NCBI GenBank assembly: GCA_013288825.1
Contig: JABDBC010000006.1
Span: 1 to 64,000 of the forward strand
Reading direction: 5' to 3'
Source of the DNA: Chlamydiota bacterium
GTDB taxonomy: Bacteria > Chlamydiota > Chlamydiia > Chlamydiales > Parachlamydiaceae
Length of the DNA stretch: 64,000 nt
A program made the translations under genes and the position numbers. The notes beneath the pieces were generated by a model, which worked only from the letters and a program-made list of their open reading frames with translations, made no database searches and was not told the DNA's origin. Numbering within the stretch: position 1 is the stretch's first letter; each line of letters opens with the position of its first letter. Shown here in pieces: positions 33,530 through 42,732 of the stretch.

Positions 33530-34436
33530 TCTAGAAGAAACCGAAACTCCATTTCCCTTAACAGATGCTACCGATAATGCCATCTTGATGCACCGAGAAG
33601 TTCATTTTGGAGGCAAATTCGATCTCATGATTGAATACTACGAAAGCGAAGGCCGAGGTGTTGTCCAAGAATTCGACATCAACCGCATACGAGAACTGAA
33701 TCTCATCGAATCCAAGATGAAACAAGATCTGGCCCCTCTTCTCCTTTCTGGAGCAGAAGCTGAGAAGATCGCCGAGGCAAAACAAATATACCAGCAGCTA
33801 AAGACTCTTTATAAAGGACCCGACAGCCCTTCAAAAAAATTCCCAAAGCTAATCGCGGATTTGATTCTAGCAGAGGAAGAAGATGTTGATACTGCTGTGG
33901 AGGGCATTGTTACTGAAAAAGGAGCCATCGTTCCTATCCTTATCGATTTAGTGCGTTCTGAAAATTTCCACGACCCACTTTTTCCAGGTTATGGTCTCGC
34001 GCCCATTCTTGCCACTAAATGCTTAGGTTTGATTGGAGATAAAAGAGCGATTATAGCCCTTTTTGAATCGATTGGAGAAAACGATTTCATTGCCGATGAT
34101 TTTGCATTAGAAGCCCTCAAGAATATTGGAGAGCCAGCAAAAACCTTTTTATTGAAAGTCTTGCATGCTCGTCCGCTGACTTTTGATAACGAGCGTGCAG
34201 CCATGGCCCTAATGGGCTTTAAGGATGATCCTGAAGTCGTGCATAAGTCCTTGGAGATGCTAAAGACGTTAGACCTAAAAAAGGATTTTGTATTAGCCAC
34301 TGATTTGATCCTCATTTGTGAAGGATTAACTGACAAAGAAGAGCGAAAAGAATTCGCAGCATTACAACACCAACAAGGGATACCGACGATGATAAAAAAA
34401 GATATTCAGGCAATCGTAAAATCATGGGAAAGTTAA
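33513..34436 (+). CDS. HEAT-repeat-like protein of unknown function
   Basis: 307 residues, acidic, with helical repeats at about 120-250 that look like HEAT/PBS repeats (ATKCLGLIGDKRAIIALFES, ALEALKNIGEPAKTFLLKVL, RAAMALMGFKDDPEVV). HEAT repeats form protein-binding solenoids. No signal or membrane span is seen. The N-terminal 90 residues are unlike anything I recognise. Overlap with lipA and a 3 bp gap to the next gene place it in the same transcript. The partner protein is unknown. Confidence 0.6.
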   Translation: MNYEDNLEETETPFPLTDATDNAILMHREVHFGGKFDLMIEYYESEGRGVVQEFDINRIRELNLIESKMKQDLAPLLLSGAEAEKIAEAKQIYQQLKTLYKGPDSPSKKFPKLIADLILAEEEDVDTAVEGIVTEKGAIVPILIDLVRSENFHDPLFPGYGLAPILATKCLGLIGDKRAIIALFESIGENDFIADDFALEALKNIGEPAKTFLLKVLHARPLTFDNERAAMALMGFKDDPEVVHKSLEMLKTLDLKKDFVLATDLILICEGLTDKEERKEFAALQHQQGIPTMIKKDIQAIVKSWES

Positions 34437-34439
34437 AAA

Positions 34440-35129
34440 ATGTCAGCGATTACAATCCCACACGGAGTTGGAAATACTAATATTTCATGCTTTAGAGCAA
34501 CACTATCTGTTTTACCTGTCGTCTCCATATTTGTTGGTATTTACAACTTAAAAGACCACTACTTCCCTCCCACTGTTGATTCAGTGCATGATCAATTGCA
34601 AAATAAAATTAGAAAATTGCAAGCAGAGATAGATGTTCACGCACAGGACAGTAAAGCCTTTTATGAAGAACTAACACAGTTTGATAAACGGCAAAAAGAA
34701 GCAGACGCTTTTATAAAAGATCATGATGCAACAAATCTCACAGTCGAACAGCGAGCAGCCGAAGCCATTGAACACCTCCGAATAATGCATTTTATCGAAA
34801 AAAAGTTTGCTCCTGATACACTAACCAGTATGGAAAAAGATCATGATAGGCTTAACAAAAAAAGTATCCAGATCGAAAATGAACAAAAAGAAGTTCCCAG
34901 TTTGTTAAAAGAATATGAAAAGTATGTGAATCGACATTCGGGCACATTTGTTGTTTATTCCCTCTGTGGTATCATAGGCAGCTTGTTAACGGTTGTCAGT
35001 GTGATTGTTTTACTAGCTTTCGGTATAATCCCAACATTAGCCGCAATAATTTCAGGAGGCTTAAGCCTTATAGCAGCAGCTAGTTATTTTTATATAAATC
35101 ACAGAATCCGAAAGGATAGGGTTACTTGA
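34440..35129 (+). CDS. Inc-like inclusion membrane protein candidate
   Basis: 229 residues. An N-terminal hydrophobic stretch (about 20-37) and a coiled-coil middle (about 45-150) are followed by a bilobed hydrophobic domain at about 165-218. The bilobed domain is two spans with a short loop (VVYSLCGIIGSLLTVVSVIV, then LAAIISGGLSLIAAASYFYI). That domain is the hallmark of chlamydial Inc proteins, which are secreted by type III secretion into the inclusion membrane. There is no Sec signal. The gene lies 3 bp before pgsA. The Inc assignment is by architecture only; Inc proteins are not conserved in sequence. Confidence 0.55.
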   Translation: MSAITIPHGVGNTNISCFRATLSVLPVVSIFVGIYNLKDHYFPPTVDSVHDQLQNKIRKLQAEIDVHAQDSKAFYEELTQFDKRQKEADAFIKDHDATNLTVEQRAAEAIEHLRIMHFIEKKFAPDTLTSMEKDHDRLNKKSIQIENEQKEVPSLLKEYEKYVNRHSGTFVVYSLCGIIGSLLTVVSVIVLLAFGIIPTLAAIISGGLSLIAAASYFYINHRIRKDRVT

Positions 35130-35132
35130 TTG

Positions 35133-35639
35133 ATGTTTACACTACCCAATTTGATCTCTCTAATGCGCATCCCGCTAGCACTTCTTTTTTTGTATGAAAA
35201 TGTCGGACTGCGAGTCGTAGCCTTATTATTAGCAATGATTAGCGATAGCCTTGATGGATTTATTGCAAGACGCTTCGGAAAAACCAGCCGCGTCGGTACT
35301 GTAATGGACCCTATTACGGACAAGTTTTTTGTCTTGTTCGTGCTTTACATCTTAATTATCGAGGGAAGGTTAGGTATAGCTGAAGCGATCGTAATGATGA
35401 GTCGCGATTTTGCAGTGATTTTATTTGGAATTTATCTCGTCATTGCACGCAAAATGGGTCAATATCAGTTCCGTGCCATTTATTGTGGGAAAGCAAGCAC
35501 ATTTCTGCAATTCGTGACGATTTTTTGCTTGATATCGGGATGGGTAGTACCAAACTACTTTTATATCTGTTTTATTGTCCTAGGAGTGCTTGCCTTGGGA
35601 GAACTCTGTTACTCTAAAAATGTCCCTTCTCAAATTTGA
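35133..35639 (+). CDS. pgsA: CDP-diacylglycerol-glycerol-3-phosphate 3-phosphatidyltransferase
   Basis: 168 residues with the CDP-alcohol phosphotransferase motif DSLDGFIARRFGKTSRVG, then TVMDPITDK, in which all Asp and Arg residues are in place. It makes phosphatidylglycerol phosphate in the inner membrane, with about four to five spans. A TTG codon just before the ATG could also start. It begins right after the Inc-like gene. In C. trachomatis, as I recall, a pgsA also lies near sppA-polA-coaE-rho. Confidence 0.88.
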   Translation: MFTLPNLISLMRIPLALLFLYENVGLRVVALLLAMISDSLDGFIARRFGKTSRVGTVMDPITDKFFVLFVLYILIIEGRLGIAEAIVMMSRDFAVILFGIYLVIARKMGQYQFRAIYCGKASTFLQFVTIFCLISGWVVPNYFYICFIVLGVLALGELCYSKNVPSQI

Positions 35640-35684
35640 AATTTAGTGGTATAGAACATAAGAAATTTTGAAGAGAAAAATGCT

Positions 35685-37325
35685 ATGGATTTGCTTGAAC
35701 TAAAAAAGATCGTCTCCAAAGGCGAAGATAGCCTCCATCAATTCAAAGAAGATATCAAGAATGGTGATTCTCTAGCAGCAGAAATGGTGGCATTTTCTAA
35801 TTCTCGCGGCGGCCGTATTTTTCTTGGGATATCGAATAAAGGAGATTTGATTGGTCTTTCTAGCAAAGATGTTGATAGAATCAATCAGCTTATTAGCAAC
35901 AGTGCAAGTCAACATGTACGAAGCCCAATTACAGTTCATACAGAAAATATTGCCTTAGAGTCTGGAAGAATAGTGATCTCATTATCGATTTCTGAAGGAA
36001 TTGATAAGCCTTATTTTGATAATCAAGGCATTATTTGGCTTAAAAGCGGAGCGGATAAAAGACGCATCCACTCTAAAGAAGAATTGAGACGTCTATTCCA
36101 GGAAGTTGACCTTTTACATGCTGATGAAATACCAACTCGTGCAGGGATTGAAGCCATAAATTCGAAGCTTCTTTTGAATTTTCTTAGGGATGTTTATCAC
36201 GAAACATTGCCTGATTCAGAATCAGAAAAACTGAAACTTCTTGAAAACATGAACTTGGCAAGCAATAATAGATTAAATCTAGCCGGCCTACTCCTGTTTG
36301 CTCAAACACCCCAACTGTATAAACCGGAATTTATTGTTAAAGCTGTGACGTTTGCGGGTACAGAAATAGCAGGCAGATATCTAGATAGTGAAGATTTCGA
36401 GGGCCCACTCCCCACAGTATTTCAAGGTGCATTGGCGTTTATCATGCGCAATTTGCGCAAAATCCAGAAACAGAAAAGCGTTAATACTATTGGCGAACCT
36501 GAAATTCCTCAGACTGTATTCGAAGAACTTCTAGTTAATGCTCTCATTCATCGAGACTACTTTATCACTGCACCTGTGAGATTATTCATATTTAATGATC
36601 GAGTGGAAATCATTAATCCAGGCAATTTACCTGATCATCTTACAATTGAAAAAATACAAGCAGGTAACTCCATTCAACGCAATCCCATTTTAGCCTCTTT
36701 TGCAGCAAAGGGTCTTTTGCCATATAGAGGACTTGGAACCGGCATAAGGCGTGCGTTACAAGATTGGCCTCAAATTCAATTCATTGATGATCATAATGGT
36801 TGCCTTTTCACTTCTCTCGTTGAACGGCCAATAACCATTGATCTTCTTCAACAGAATATAATAGGCCAGTATGAACCCATATCTTCAAATGAACCTATAA
36901 ATGCCCCTATAAATGAAAATCCATCGGAAAATGAACTTTTATCGAAAAATGCCCCTATAAATGCCCCTATAAATGCCCCTATAAATGAAAATCCATCGAA
37001 AAATGAACTTTTATCAAAAAATGCCCCTATAAATGCCCCTATAAATGCCCCTATAAATGAAAATCCTTCGAAAAATGAACTTTTATCGAAAAATGCCCCT
37101 ATAAATGAACCCATAAATGAACCTTTATCCGAGTTGCAAATACAAATATTGAAAATTATAGAAGGCGACCGATGGATTGCCTACGAAGATATAGCCCTAA
37201 AGTTGGAAAAAGATCGGAGTACAATCAGAAGAAACATCCATCAACTTAAGTCTTTGGGAATTTTGAAACGATCGGGTTCTAGGAAAAAGGGATATTGGCA
37301 AGTAATAAATAATGTTATCGAATAA
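35685..37325 (+). CDS. AlbA_2/Schlafen-like ATP-binding regulator with internal tandem repeat
   Basis: 546 residues: an N-terminal AlbA_2 (Schlafen) domain at about 10-130 (HQFKEDIKNGDSLAAEMVAF, GGRIFLGIS), a central HATPase_c_4-like region at about 275-380 (VFEELLVNALIHRDYF, RLFIFNDRVEIINPGNLPDH, YRGLGTGIRRAL), a tandem repeat at about 400-480, and a C-terminal winged helix (IAYEDIALKLEKDRSTIRRN, LKSLGILKRSG). The family includes RecG-related regulators and phage-response proteins; the function is usually DNA-linked. The start is 45 bp after pgsA. The repeat linker makes this copy unusual. Confidence 0.75.
   Translation: MDLLELKKIVSKGEDSLHQFKEDIKNGDSLAAEMVAFSNSRGGRIFLGISNKGDLIGLSSKDVDRINQLISNSASQHVRSPITVHTENIALESGRIVISLSISEGIDKPYFDNQGIIWLKSGADKRRIHSKEELRRLFQEVDLLHADEIPTRAGIEAINSKLLLNFLRDVYHETLPDSESEKLKLLENMNLASNNRLNLAGLLLFAQTPQLYKPEFIVKAVTFAGTEIAGRYLDSEDFEGPLPTVFQGALAFIMRNLRKIQKQKSVNTIGEPEIPQTVFEELLVNALIHRDYFITAPVRLFIFNDRVEIINPGNLPDHLTIEKIQAGNSIQRNPILASFAAKGLLPYRGLGTGIRRALQDWPQIQFIDDHNGCLFTSLVERPITIDLLQQNIIGQYEPISSNEPINAPINENPSENELLSKNAPINAPINAPINENPSKNELLSKNAPINAPINAPINENPSKNELLSKNAPINEPINEPLSELQIQILKIIEGDRWIAYEDIALKLEKDRSTIRRNIHQLKSLGILKRSGSRKKGYWQVINNVIE
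36887..37128 (+). repeat. In-frame 72 bp tandem repeat with nested 12 bp repeat (NAPI motif)
   Basis: A 24-residue unit (NAPINAPINAPINENPSKNE plus LLSK) occurs about three times, and inside it the 12 bp unit AATGCCCCTATA repeats up to three times. All units keep the frame. Likely hypervariable by slippage; it forms a linker between the ATPase-like part and the winged helix. Confidence 0.9.
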
Positions 37326-37374
37326 AAAACAATAGGCTCAATAAGGGCTTGCAACTACAGGCAGCCGAACAAGC

Positions 37375-37497
37375 GTAGCTTTAATGACTTAAAATTCCCT
37401 CTGCGTCTCCCCGCCTCTGCGTCTCTGCGTTAAAATTGTTGTAATGGTTAACGCAGAGGCGGGGAGACGCAGAGGGAATTTTAAGTCACTAAAGCTA
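37375..37497. repeat. Long inverted repeat of the ACGCAGAGGCG type
   Basis: Arms of about 50 bp (TGACTTAAAATTCCCTCTGC and its complement, with TCTCCCCGCCTCTGCG inside) surround a 15 base loop. The short GCCTCTGCGTCTTTGCGTT form recurs singly just before sppA at about 38,328. The region between the AlbA_2 gene and the RidA gene is otherwise without an intact gene. Confidence 0.85.
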
Positions 37498-37517
37498 CAT
37501 TTTGGACAAAGTTAACC

Positions 37518-37680
37518 CTATAACCGAAAATTGCGATTAATAATCTCAACCCATCTCTCTGCTTTCTCTGTGGTAATACCTTCAGATCTTGCCTTCTTAG
37601 CTTGATGGTTATGCGAATGCGGCGACAGGAGCTAGGATGTGCCTGCTCCGAATTCCAAATCTCAAAAGATGGATTGCTAA
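37518..37680 (-). pseudogene. Frameshifted gene remnant
   Basis: On the minus strand one frame reads NPSFEIWNSEQAHPSSCR. After a one-base shift another frame reads HNHQAKKARSEGITTEKAER and WVEIINRNFRL before a stop. Both halves look like real protein sequence without a start, so this is probably the tail end of a decayed gene. I do not recognise the family. Confidence 0.4.
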
Positions 37681-37735
37681 CAAACTAATCATAGTGTAGA
37701 CTTCACATGTTATTAAATTACAAACTGGAGGTATT

Positions 37736-38218
37736 ATGAATTATACATTTAATGTTTTACTTTTCCTTTTTTTCGGTTGCGCTAGTTTTTGTTCTGCAAA
37801 TACATCGCCGATTCAGAAAATTGAAGTTCCCAACGGACCAAAAGTATACGGTGCGTATTCAAAAGCAATTAGCGTTGATTTAGAAAACACTAAGAACTTG
37901 ATTTTCGTTTCCGGTCAAGTCCCTTTTAATTCAGCAAATGGAAAAATGATAGAAACCGATATCCATTCTGCCACAAATCAAGCTCTAGATAATGTTGATA
38001 GTATTTTACAGGCCGCAGGTAGCAGTTGGGAATATGTAGTGCGCATGGACGTTTTTTTGCAGAACTTTGATAGAGATTGGGACGGCATGAACCAAGAATA
38101 TGCAAAACGTTTTCCAAAAGGTGTTTTTCCAGCACGTCAAACCGTTGGCGTTCACATGGATGATGACACTTTAATAGAAATATCATGCATCGCTATCGTT
38201 CCTAAAAACGCTGAGTAA
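37736..38218 (+). CDS. Exported RidA (YjgF/UK114) family protein
   Basis: 160 residues. An N-terminal signal peptide (FNVLLFLFFGCASFCSANTS) is followed by a full RidA domain (GPKVYGAYSKAISVD, NLIFVSGQVPFN, QALDNVDSILQAAGSSWEYV, FPARQTVGVHMDDDTLIEIS). The Arg in PARQTVGV, which binds the imine substrate carboxylate, is present. RidA deaminates reactive enamine/imine intermediates from amino acid metabolism and is normally cytosolic, so the signal peptide is unusual. A good ribosome site (TGGAGG) precedes the ATG. It is a single gene with a following hairpin. Confidence 0.85.
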   Translation: MNYTFNVLLFLFFGCASFCSANTSPIQKIEVPNGPKVYGAYSKAISVDLENTKNLIFVSGQVPFNSANGKMIETDIHSATNQALDNVDSILQAAGSSWEYVVRMDVFLQNFDRDWDGMNQEYAKRFPKGVFPARQTVGVHMDDDTLIEISCIAIVPKNAE

Positions 38219-38248
38219 TACTCACCCACAATTGCTGAATTCTAAAAC

Positions 38249-38292
38249 AGGTGGTGTATTTTGTTCTTCTAACAAATCACCACCTCCTTTAA
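38249..38292 (+). terminator. Hairpin after the RidA gene, probable terminator
   Basis: The stem AGGTGGTG/CACCACCT is extended by TTTTGTT/AACAAA inside, then followed by CCTTT. Confidence 0.5.
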
Positions 38293-38375
38293 AATAACCC
38301 TTCTATTGTCTGTTGTCTTCCTTCGCGCCTCTGCGTCTTTGCGTTAAATATTTTTGGCTAAACTGGAGAACCAAA

Positions 38376-39410
38376 ATGCGTGAATCAATTTTTTCATCCT
38401 CAATACGCGCCTTCTTTGTCACCCTTTTTGCAGTGATCGGCTTTTGCATAGGCCTCTTCCTTCTACTTGCAATCATTGGTGTCATTTCAGACACAGCTAC
38501 AGAACCAGAACTCACTTTCACACAACAAGTCATTGCAAATGCAGATGGAGTCCGAAAAGCCTTTGCAACTGATACTCCAGTCATTTTACAGCTCAACATA
38601 AACGGTATTATCGGCACTGATAAGCTGACAATGGAAAACTTTAGACAACAACTGATCGAATCGCAAGAAGGGCATCTGAAAGACAAGCTTGTAAAGGGAA
38701 TCCTACTCCAAATCAATTCCCCTGGCGGTACAGTCACTGACTCCTCAAACATGTACCAAGCCCTAAAAGCTTATAAGGAAAAATACAAAATCCCCGTTTA
38801 TGCCTACATCGATGGAATTTGCGCCTCTGGTGCCCTCTACATTGCTTGCGCATCGGACAAGATTTTTGCCAATGAAACTAGCATGATTGGCAGTGTCGGG
38901 GTCATTTCACCCTCTTTTGTAAATGTGTATCAACTCATGGAAAAAATTGGCGTTCAATCCCTCACTGTTTATGCAGGTAAAGAGAAAGACCAACTCAATC
39001 CACTGCGCCCTTGGGTGCCTGGAGAACAGGATTCTATTCAAGATCTTATCAACTACTACTACAAACAGTTTGTCAATGTTGTTGCTACAAACCGTCCTAA
39101 AATGGACAAGGCAAAGCTCGTGGATGATTACGGAGCAAAAGTTTTTAATCCTGAAGAGTCACAACAATATGGATATATAGATGCAACTGGATATTCGCGC
39201 TCGGAAGTATTAAAACACTTGTTAAATGAGATCGGAATCAAAGATGATAAATATCAAGTGGTTGAGCTAGAAAAAAAATCGTGGCTTTCTGAGTTATACT
39301 CCAGTTCGTCGAATCTACTTCAAGGGAAAATTGTTCATCAGATACAATATCCTTCATGCCTTGATCCGAAGCTTACAAACCAATTCTTATATCTATATAG
39401 ACCTGAATGA
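38376..39410 (+). CDS. sppA: Signal peptide peptidase, S49 family
   Basis: 344 residues from the ATG after CTGGAG; a longer frame begins inside a dispersed repeat. One N-terminal membrane anchor (about 13-37) precedes the ClpP-like fold. INSPGGTVTDSSNMYQAL and the nucleophile Ser in DGICASGALYIACASDKI are present, with GSVGVI following. It is the half-length SohB/SppA form, which works as an oligomer that degrades cleaved signal peptides in the inner membrane. It overlaps polA by 4 bp. Confidence 0.9.
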   Translation: MRESIFSSSIRAFFVTLFAVIGFCIGLFLLLAIIGVISDTATEPELTFTQQVIANADGVRKAFATDTPVILQLNINGIIGTDKLTMENFRQQLIESQEGHLKDKLVKGILLQINSPGGTVTDSSNMYQALKAYKEKYKIPVYAYIDGICASGALYIACASDKIFANETSMIGSVGVISPSFVNVYQLMEKIGVQSLTVYAGKEKDQLNPLRPWVPGEQDSIQDLINYYYKQFVNVVATNRPKMDKAKLVDDYGAKVFNPEESQQYGYIDATGYSRSEVLKHLLNEIGIKDDKYQVVELEKKSWLSELYSSSSNLLQGKIVHQIQYPSCLDPKLTNQFLYLYRPE

Positions 39411-42091
39411 ACAAATTATATGTGGTAGATGCCTCTGGCTATCTCTACCGTTCTTATTACGCCATTCGCAACATCACAAATTCTAAAGGTGAGTCGACGA
39501 ATGCACTGTATGGCTTTTTACGTTCCTTGCAAAAGTTACGTAAAGACTTTAATCCCGAATACCTTGTCTGCATTTTCGATGGTCCAAAAGGTTCTCAAAA
39601 GCGAGAAGCCATTTATAGCGAATATAAAGCCCATCGCACGAGCACTCCCCCCGACTTAATTTATCAGATTAAATGGGCGCAGGAAGCCTGTGCACTATTA
39701 GGCATCCCCTTTCTCTCAGTTCCTGGCGTCGAAGCTGATGATACGATGGGAACCATTGCCTTATGGGGTGAAAACCACAATTTCCACATATATCTCTGCA
39801 CGAGTGACAAAGATTTGTCCCAAATGGTAAATGATAAAGTCTCCCTCTTAAATACTTTCAAAGAGAATCTAGTTTTAGGCCCGAAAGAGGTTGAGGAGAC
39901 TTATGGCGTACCCCCTTCTCAAATGATTGATTTCCTTGCAATTACAGGAGACACTTCAGATAATATCCCAGGACTACCGGGATTTGGACCAAAAACGGCC
40001 ATAGATTTACTGCAAAAGCATGGGACTCTAGAATATATCCTACAACACCCTGAGGTTGTTTCTGGCAAAAAACAAGAAGTTATCACACAATTTGCTCCTC
40101 AGGCATTGCTGAGCAAACAGCTCGTGACCATTCACACAAGTGTAGAAATCCCTACAACTCCCGAAGCATATGCTATAAGGCCTTTTGATTTGAAAACACT
40201 GAAAGATTTCTATCTTTCTATGAACTTCAATTCGTTACTGCGTGAATTAGAACAGCAGTCTTCTGAAAATAGAACAGATGAAGCCGCAACTACCCTAACT
40301 CCCGAAGAACCAGTTTCATATCACCTTGTCGACGATATACAAGAACTCAAAGACCTTCTGGCAAAATTAAATAAGCACCACAAATTTTCTGTGGTCACAA
40401 AAGGCACAACGCAGCAGCCTATCAAAGCCCAACTCATTGGAATTGCCCTTTCAGTATCTCCACAAGAGGCATGGTATATTCCTGCCAATGGGAAATTGGG
40501 AATTGAAACCCTATTAAATTTGATAAAACCATTCTTGGAAAACCCCTCTCATAGTTTTTTCGGACATAATATCAAATACGACACCCACCTACTGAGTAAC
40601 TACGGAATCACACTTCCATCCATCACCTTTGATACAATGCTTGCCTCGTATGTTCTCAACTCACATGTCCGTCAACATTCCTTAGAAGATCTCATGTTAA
40701 ATGTCATGGGAAAACACAAACATGACCTTTCTGATGCGATTGGAAAAGGGAAAAAAGCCGTTGCGTTACAGGATCTTCCCATCGAACAACTCATGCGACA
40801 AGCCTGCGAAGAGGCTGATTATATCAATCGACTTGAGCCTCTATTATCAAAGCAACTGACCGAGCGTAATTTAGGTCCCATTTTTTCTGAGATCGAGTTG
40901 CCCTTAATGCCTGTTCTGGCAGGCATGGAACGTCGTGGCATTTATGTTGACCCAATTTTCTTAGAAATAATGTCCAAAGAAATCCTCTTAATCATCAAAC
41001 AGGTGGAGCAAGATATCTACGCACTTGCTGGGGAAGAGTTCAATATTAACTCACCCAAACAGATGAGCGAGATATTGTTTACAAAAATGGGGATACATCC
41101 TCCCAAAAAGACTGCAACAGGGCTTTCAACCAACGTCGATGTCTTAGAAAGCCTCAGGGAAAAATATCCGATCGCGGGAAAAATATTGGAGTACCGTAGT
41201 TTGGAAAAACTCCGCTCAACATATATAGACACCCTTCCATTAGAAATTTATCCGAAAACAAAACGGATCCACTGCACATTCAATCAAACTGTAGCAGCGA
41301 CTGGAAGACTCTCATGTCAAGATCCCAATCTGCAAAATATCCCCACACGCACAGACCTCGGCAAGAAAATACGCAAGGCTTTTCTCCCTGAGAAGCAAGG
41401 ATGGAGCTATTTAGCCGCTGACTATTCCCAAATTGAATTGCGTTTACTTGCTCATCTCAGCGATGATCCTGACTTGATCAAAGCATTTGTCCATGGGGAA
41501 GATATTCATGTCCATACCGCCGCAGCAATTTTTAATGTGCCCTTAGCAAATGTCACACCACAGCAAAGGCACAATGCCAAAGCAGTCAATTTCGGCATTG
41601 TATACGGACAACAAGCTTATGGACTGTCTCAAGAATTAGGGATCGATGTAAAGAGCGCCGCAAGTTTTATTGAAAAATACTTTCAAAAATATTCATGCGT
41701 ACAAACATTTATGGAGAAGAATATTGCAAACGCACGCGACTCTGGCCGAGCGACAACATACACAGGAAGAGAACGACTTATTCCTGAGATCAGCAGCAAA
41801 AATAATGTCATACGTGCCGCTGCAGAGCGGCTTGCCATCAACACCCCCCTCCAAGGAACTGCCGCAGACTTAATAAAAATGGCTATGATTGAAATCGATA
41901 AACAGCTGCTTCAACGAAAAATGGCAGGGTATATGATTCTTCAAATCCACGATGAGCTGATTTTCGAAGTGCCGGATGAAGAGATAGAACCCATAAAAAA
42001 GCTCGTTCAGGATACAATGGAAGGGGTTCTTAAATTAAAGGTCCCCTTAGTCGTTGATATAATAGTTGGCAAGAATTGGGCAGAATGTTAA
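39407..42091 (+). CDS. polA: DNA polymerase I with degenerate proofreading domain
   Basis: 894 residues. The 5'-3' exonuclease at about 1-290 has VDASGYLYRSYYAIRN, GVEADD and DTSDNIPGLPGFGPKTA. The 3'-5' exonuclease-like region at about 310-480 lacks the motif I Asp-x-Glu (here VVTKGTT) and the motif III Tyr (QACEEAD), while keeping motif II NIKYD. The polymerase part has AADYSQIELRLLAHLS, AVNFGIVYGQQAYG and IHDELIFE. Gap filling and primer removal should be intact, but proofreading is probably lost. It is coupled with sppA and coaE by overlaps. Confidence 0.95.
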   Translation: MNKLYVVDASGYLYRSYYAIRNITNSKGESTNALYGFLRSLQKLRKDFNPEYLVCIFDGPKGSQKREAIYSEYKAHRTSTPPDLIYQIKWAQEACALLGIPFLSVPGVEADDTMGTIALWGENHNFHIYLCTSDKDLSQMVNDKVSLLNTFKENLVLGPKEVEETYGVPPSQMIDFLAITGDTSDNIPGLPGFGPKTAIDLLQKHGTLEYILQHPEVVSGKKQEVITQFAPQALLSKQLVTIHTSVEIPTTPEAYAIRPFDLKTLKDFYLSMNFNSLLRELEQQSSENRTDEAATTLTPEEPVSYHLVDDIQELKDLLAKLNKHHKFSVVTKGTTQQPIKAQLIGIALSVSPQEAWYIPANGKLGIETLLNLIKPFLENPSHSFFGHNIKYDTHLLSNYGITLPSITFDTMLASYVLNSHVRQHSLEDLMLNVMGKHKHDLSDAIGKGKKAVALQDLPIEQLMRQACEEADYINRLEPLLSKQLTERNLGPIFSEIELPLMPVLAGMERRGIYVDPIFLEIMSKEILLIIKQVEQDIYALAGEEFNINSPKQMSEILFTKMGIHPPKKTATGLSTNVDVLESLREKYPIAGKILEYRSLEKLRSTYIDTLPLEIYPKTKRIHCTFNQTVAATGRLSCQDPNLQNIPTRTDLGKKIRKAFLPEKQGWSYLAADYSQIELRLLAHLSDDPDLIKAFVHGEDIHVHTAAAIFNVPLANVTPQQRHNAKAVNFGIVYGQQAYGLSQELGIDVKSAASFIEKYFQKYSCVQTFMEKNIANARDSGRATTYTGRERLIPEISSKNNVIRAAAERLAINTPLQGTAADLIKMAMIEIDKQLLQRKMAGYMILQIHDELIFEVPDEEIEPIKKLVQDTMEGVLKLKVPLVVDIIVGKNWAEC

Positions 42092-42732
42092 ACTTACCTA
42101 AGATAGCTGTGACAGGTGGTCTCTCTAGCGGGAAGTCTTCCGCGTGTCGCTTTTTTAAGGATCTCGGTGCTTATGTAGTGAGCGCCGATGACATTGTTCA
42201 TCAGCTATTATCTTCTGCTACTCCTCTTGGACAGCAAGTTATCAAATTATTAGGCCCCGATATTGTCATTAATAAACATATCGATCGTTCAAGAATTGCT
42301 CAGAAGGTGTTTCGTGATGCAGAACTACTTAAATCTTTGGAAAGAATTCTACACCCTGCAGTAGGCCAGGAGCTAACAAAACTTTATCATGAAATTAATC
42401 AACAGCAGAACGCAACACTTTTCATTGCAGAAATCCCCCTTCTTTTTGAAGCCAATGGGAAAAACTTTTTTAATTATGATTACAGTATCGCGATTATTGC
42501 TGACCCAAAACTGTGTAAAATGCGATATCTAGAAACAGAAGGAAATCGTTTGGAAGAATACACTGCCCGCTCAACACAACAGTTGTCTCAGCAGGAAAAG
42601 GCAGATCAAGCAGATTTTGTCATTGTCAACAATGGCACTCTGGACGAACTGTTTCAACAAATTACCAAATTATATAATTTATTCGTCACCAACTCTCAAA
42701 GCAGGAGTCAATTTTTTAATGAATCACGATAA
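42085..42732 (+). CDS. coaE: Dephospho-CoA kinase
   Basis: 215 residues with a P-loop ([17 protein letters not shown]), the ADDIVHQLL substrate region and the lid-like [13 protein letters not shown]. It phosphorylates dephospho-CoA to coenzyme A, in the cytosol. The ATG overlaps the polA stop; a TTG three codons earlier is an alternative. The 3' end overlaps rho by 14 bp. Confidence 0.93.
   Translation: MLNLPKIAVTGGLSSGKSSACRFFKDLGAYVVSADDIVHQLLSSATPLGQQVIKLLGPDIVINKHIDRSRIAQKVFRDAELLKSLERILHPAVGQELTKLYHEINQQQNATLFIAEIPLLFEANGKNFFNYDYSIAIIADPKLCKMRYLETEGNRLEEYTARSTQQLSQQEKADQADFVIVNNGTLDELFQQITKLYNLFVTNSQSRSQFFNESR

Noticed and set aside
36887-37128. Possible CRISPR-like array
   Set aside because: The repeats are contiguous, without unique spacers, and in frame within a protein; no cas genes are present.
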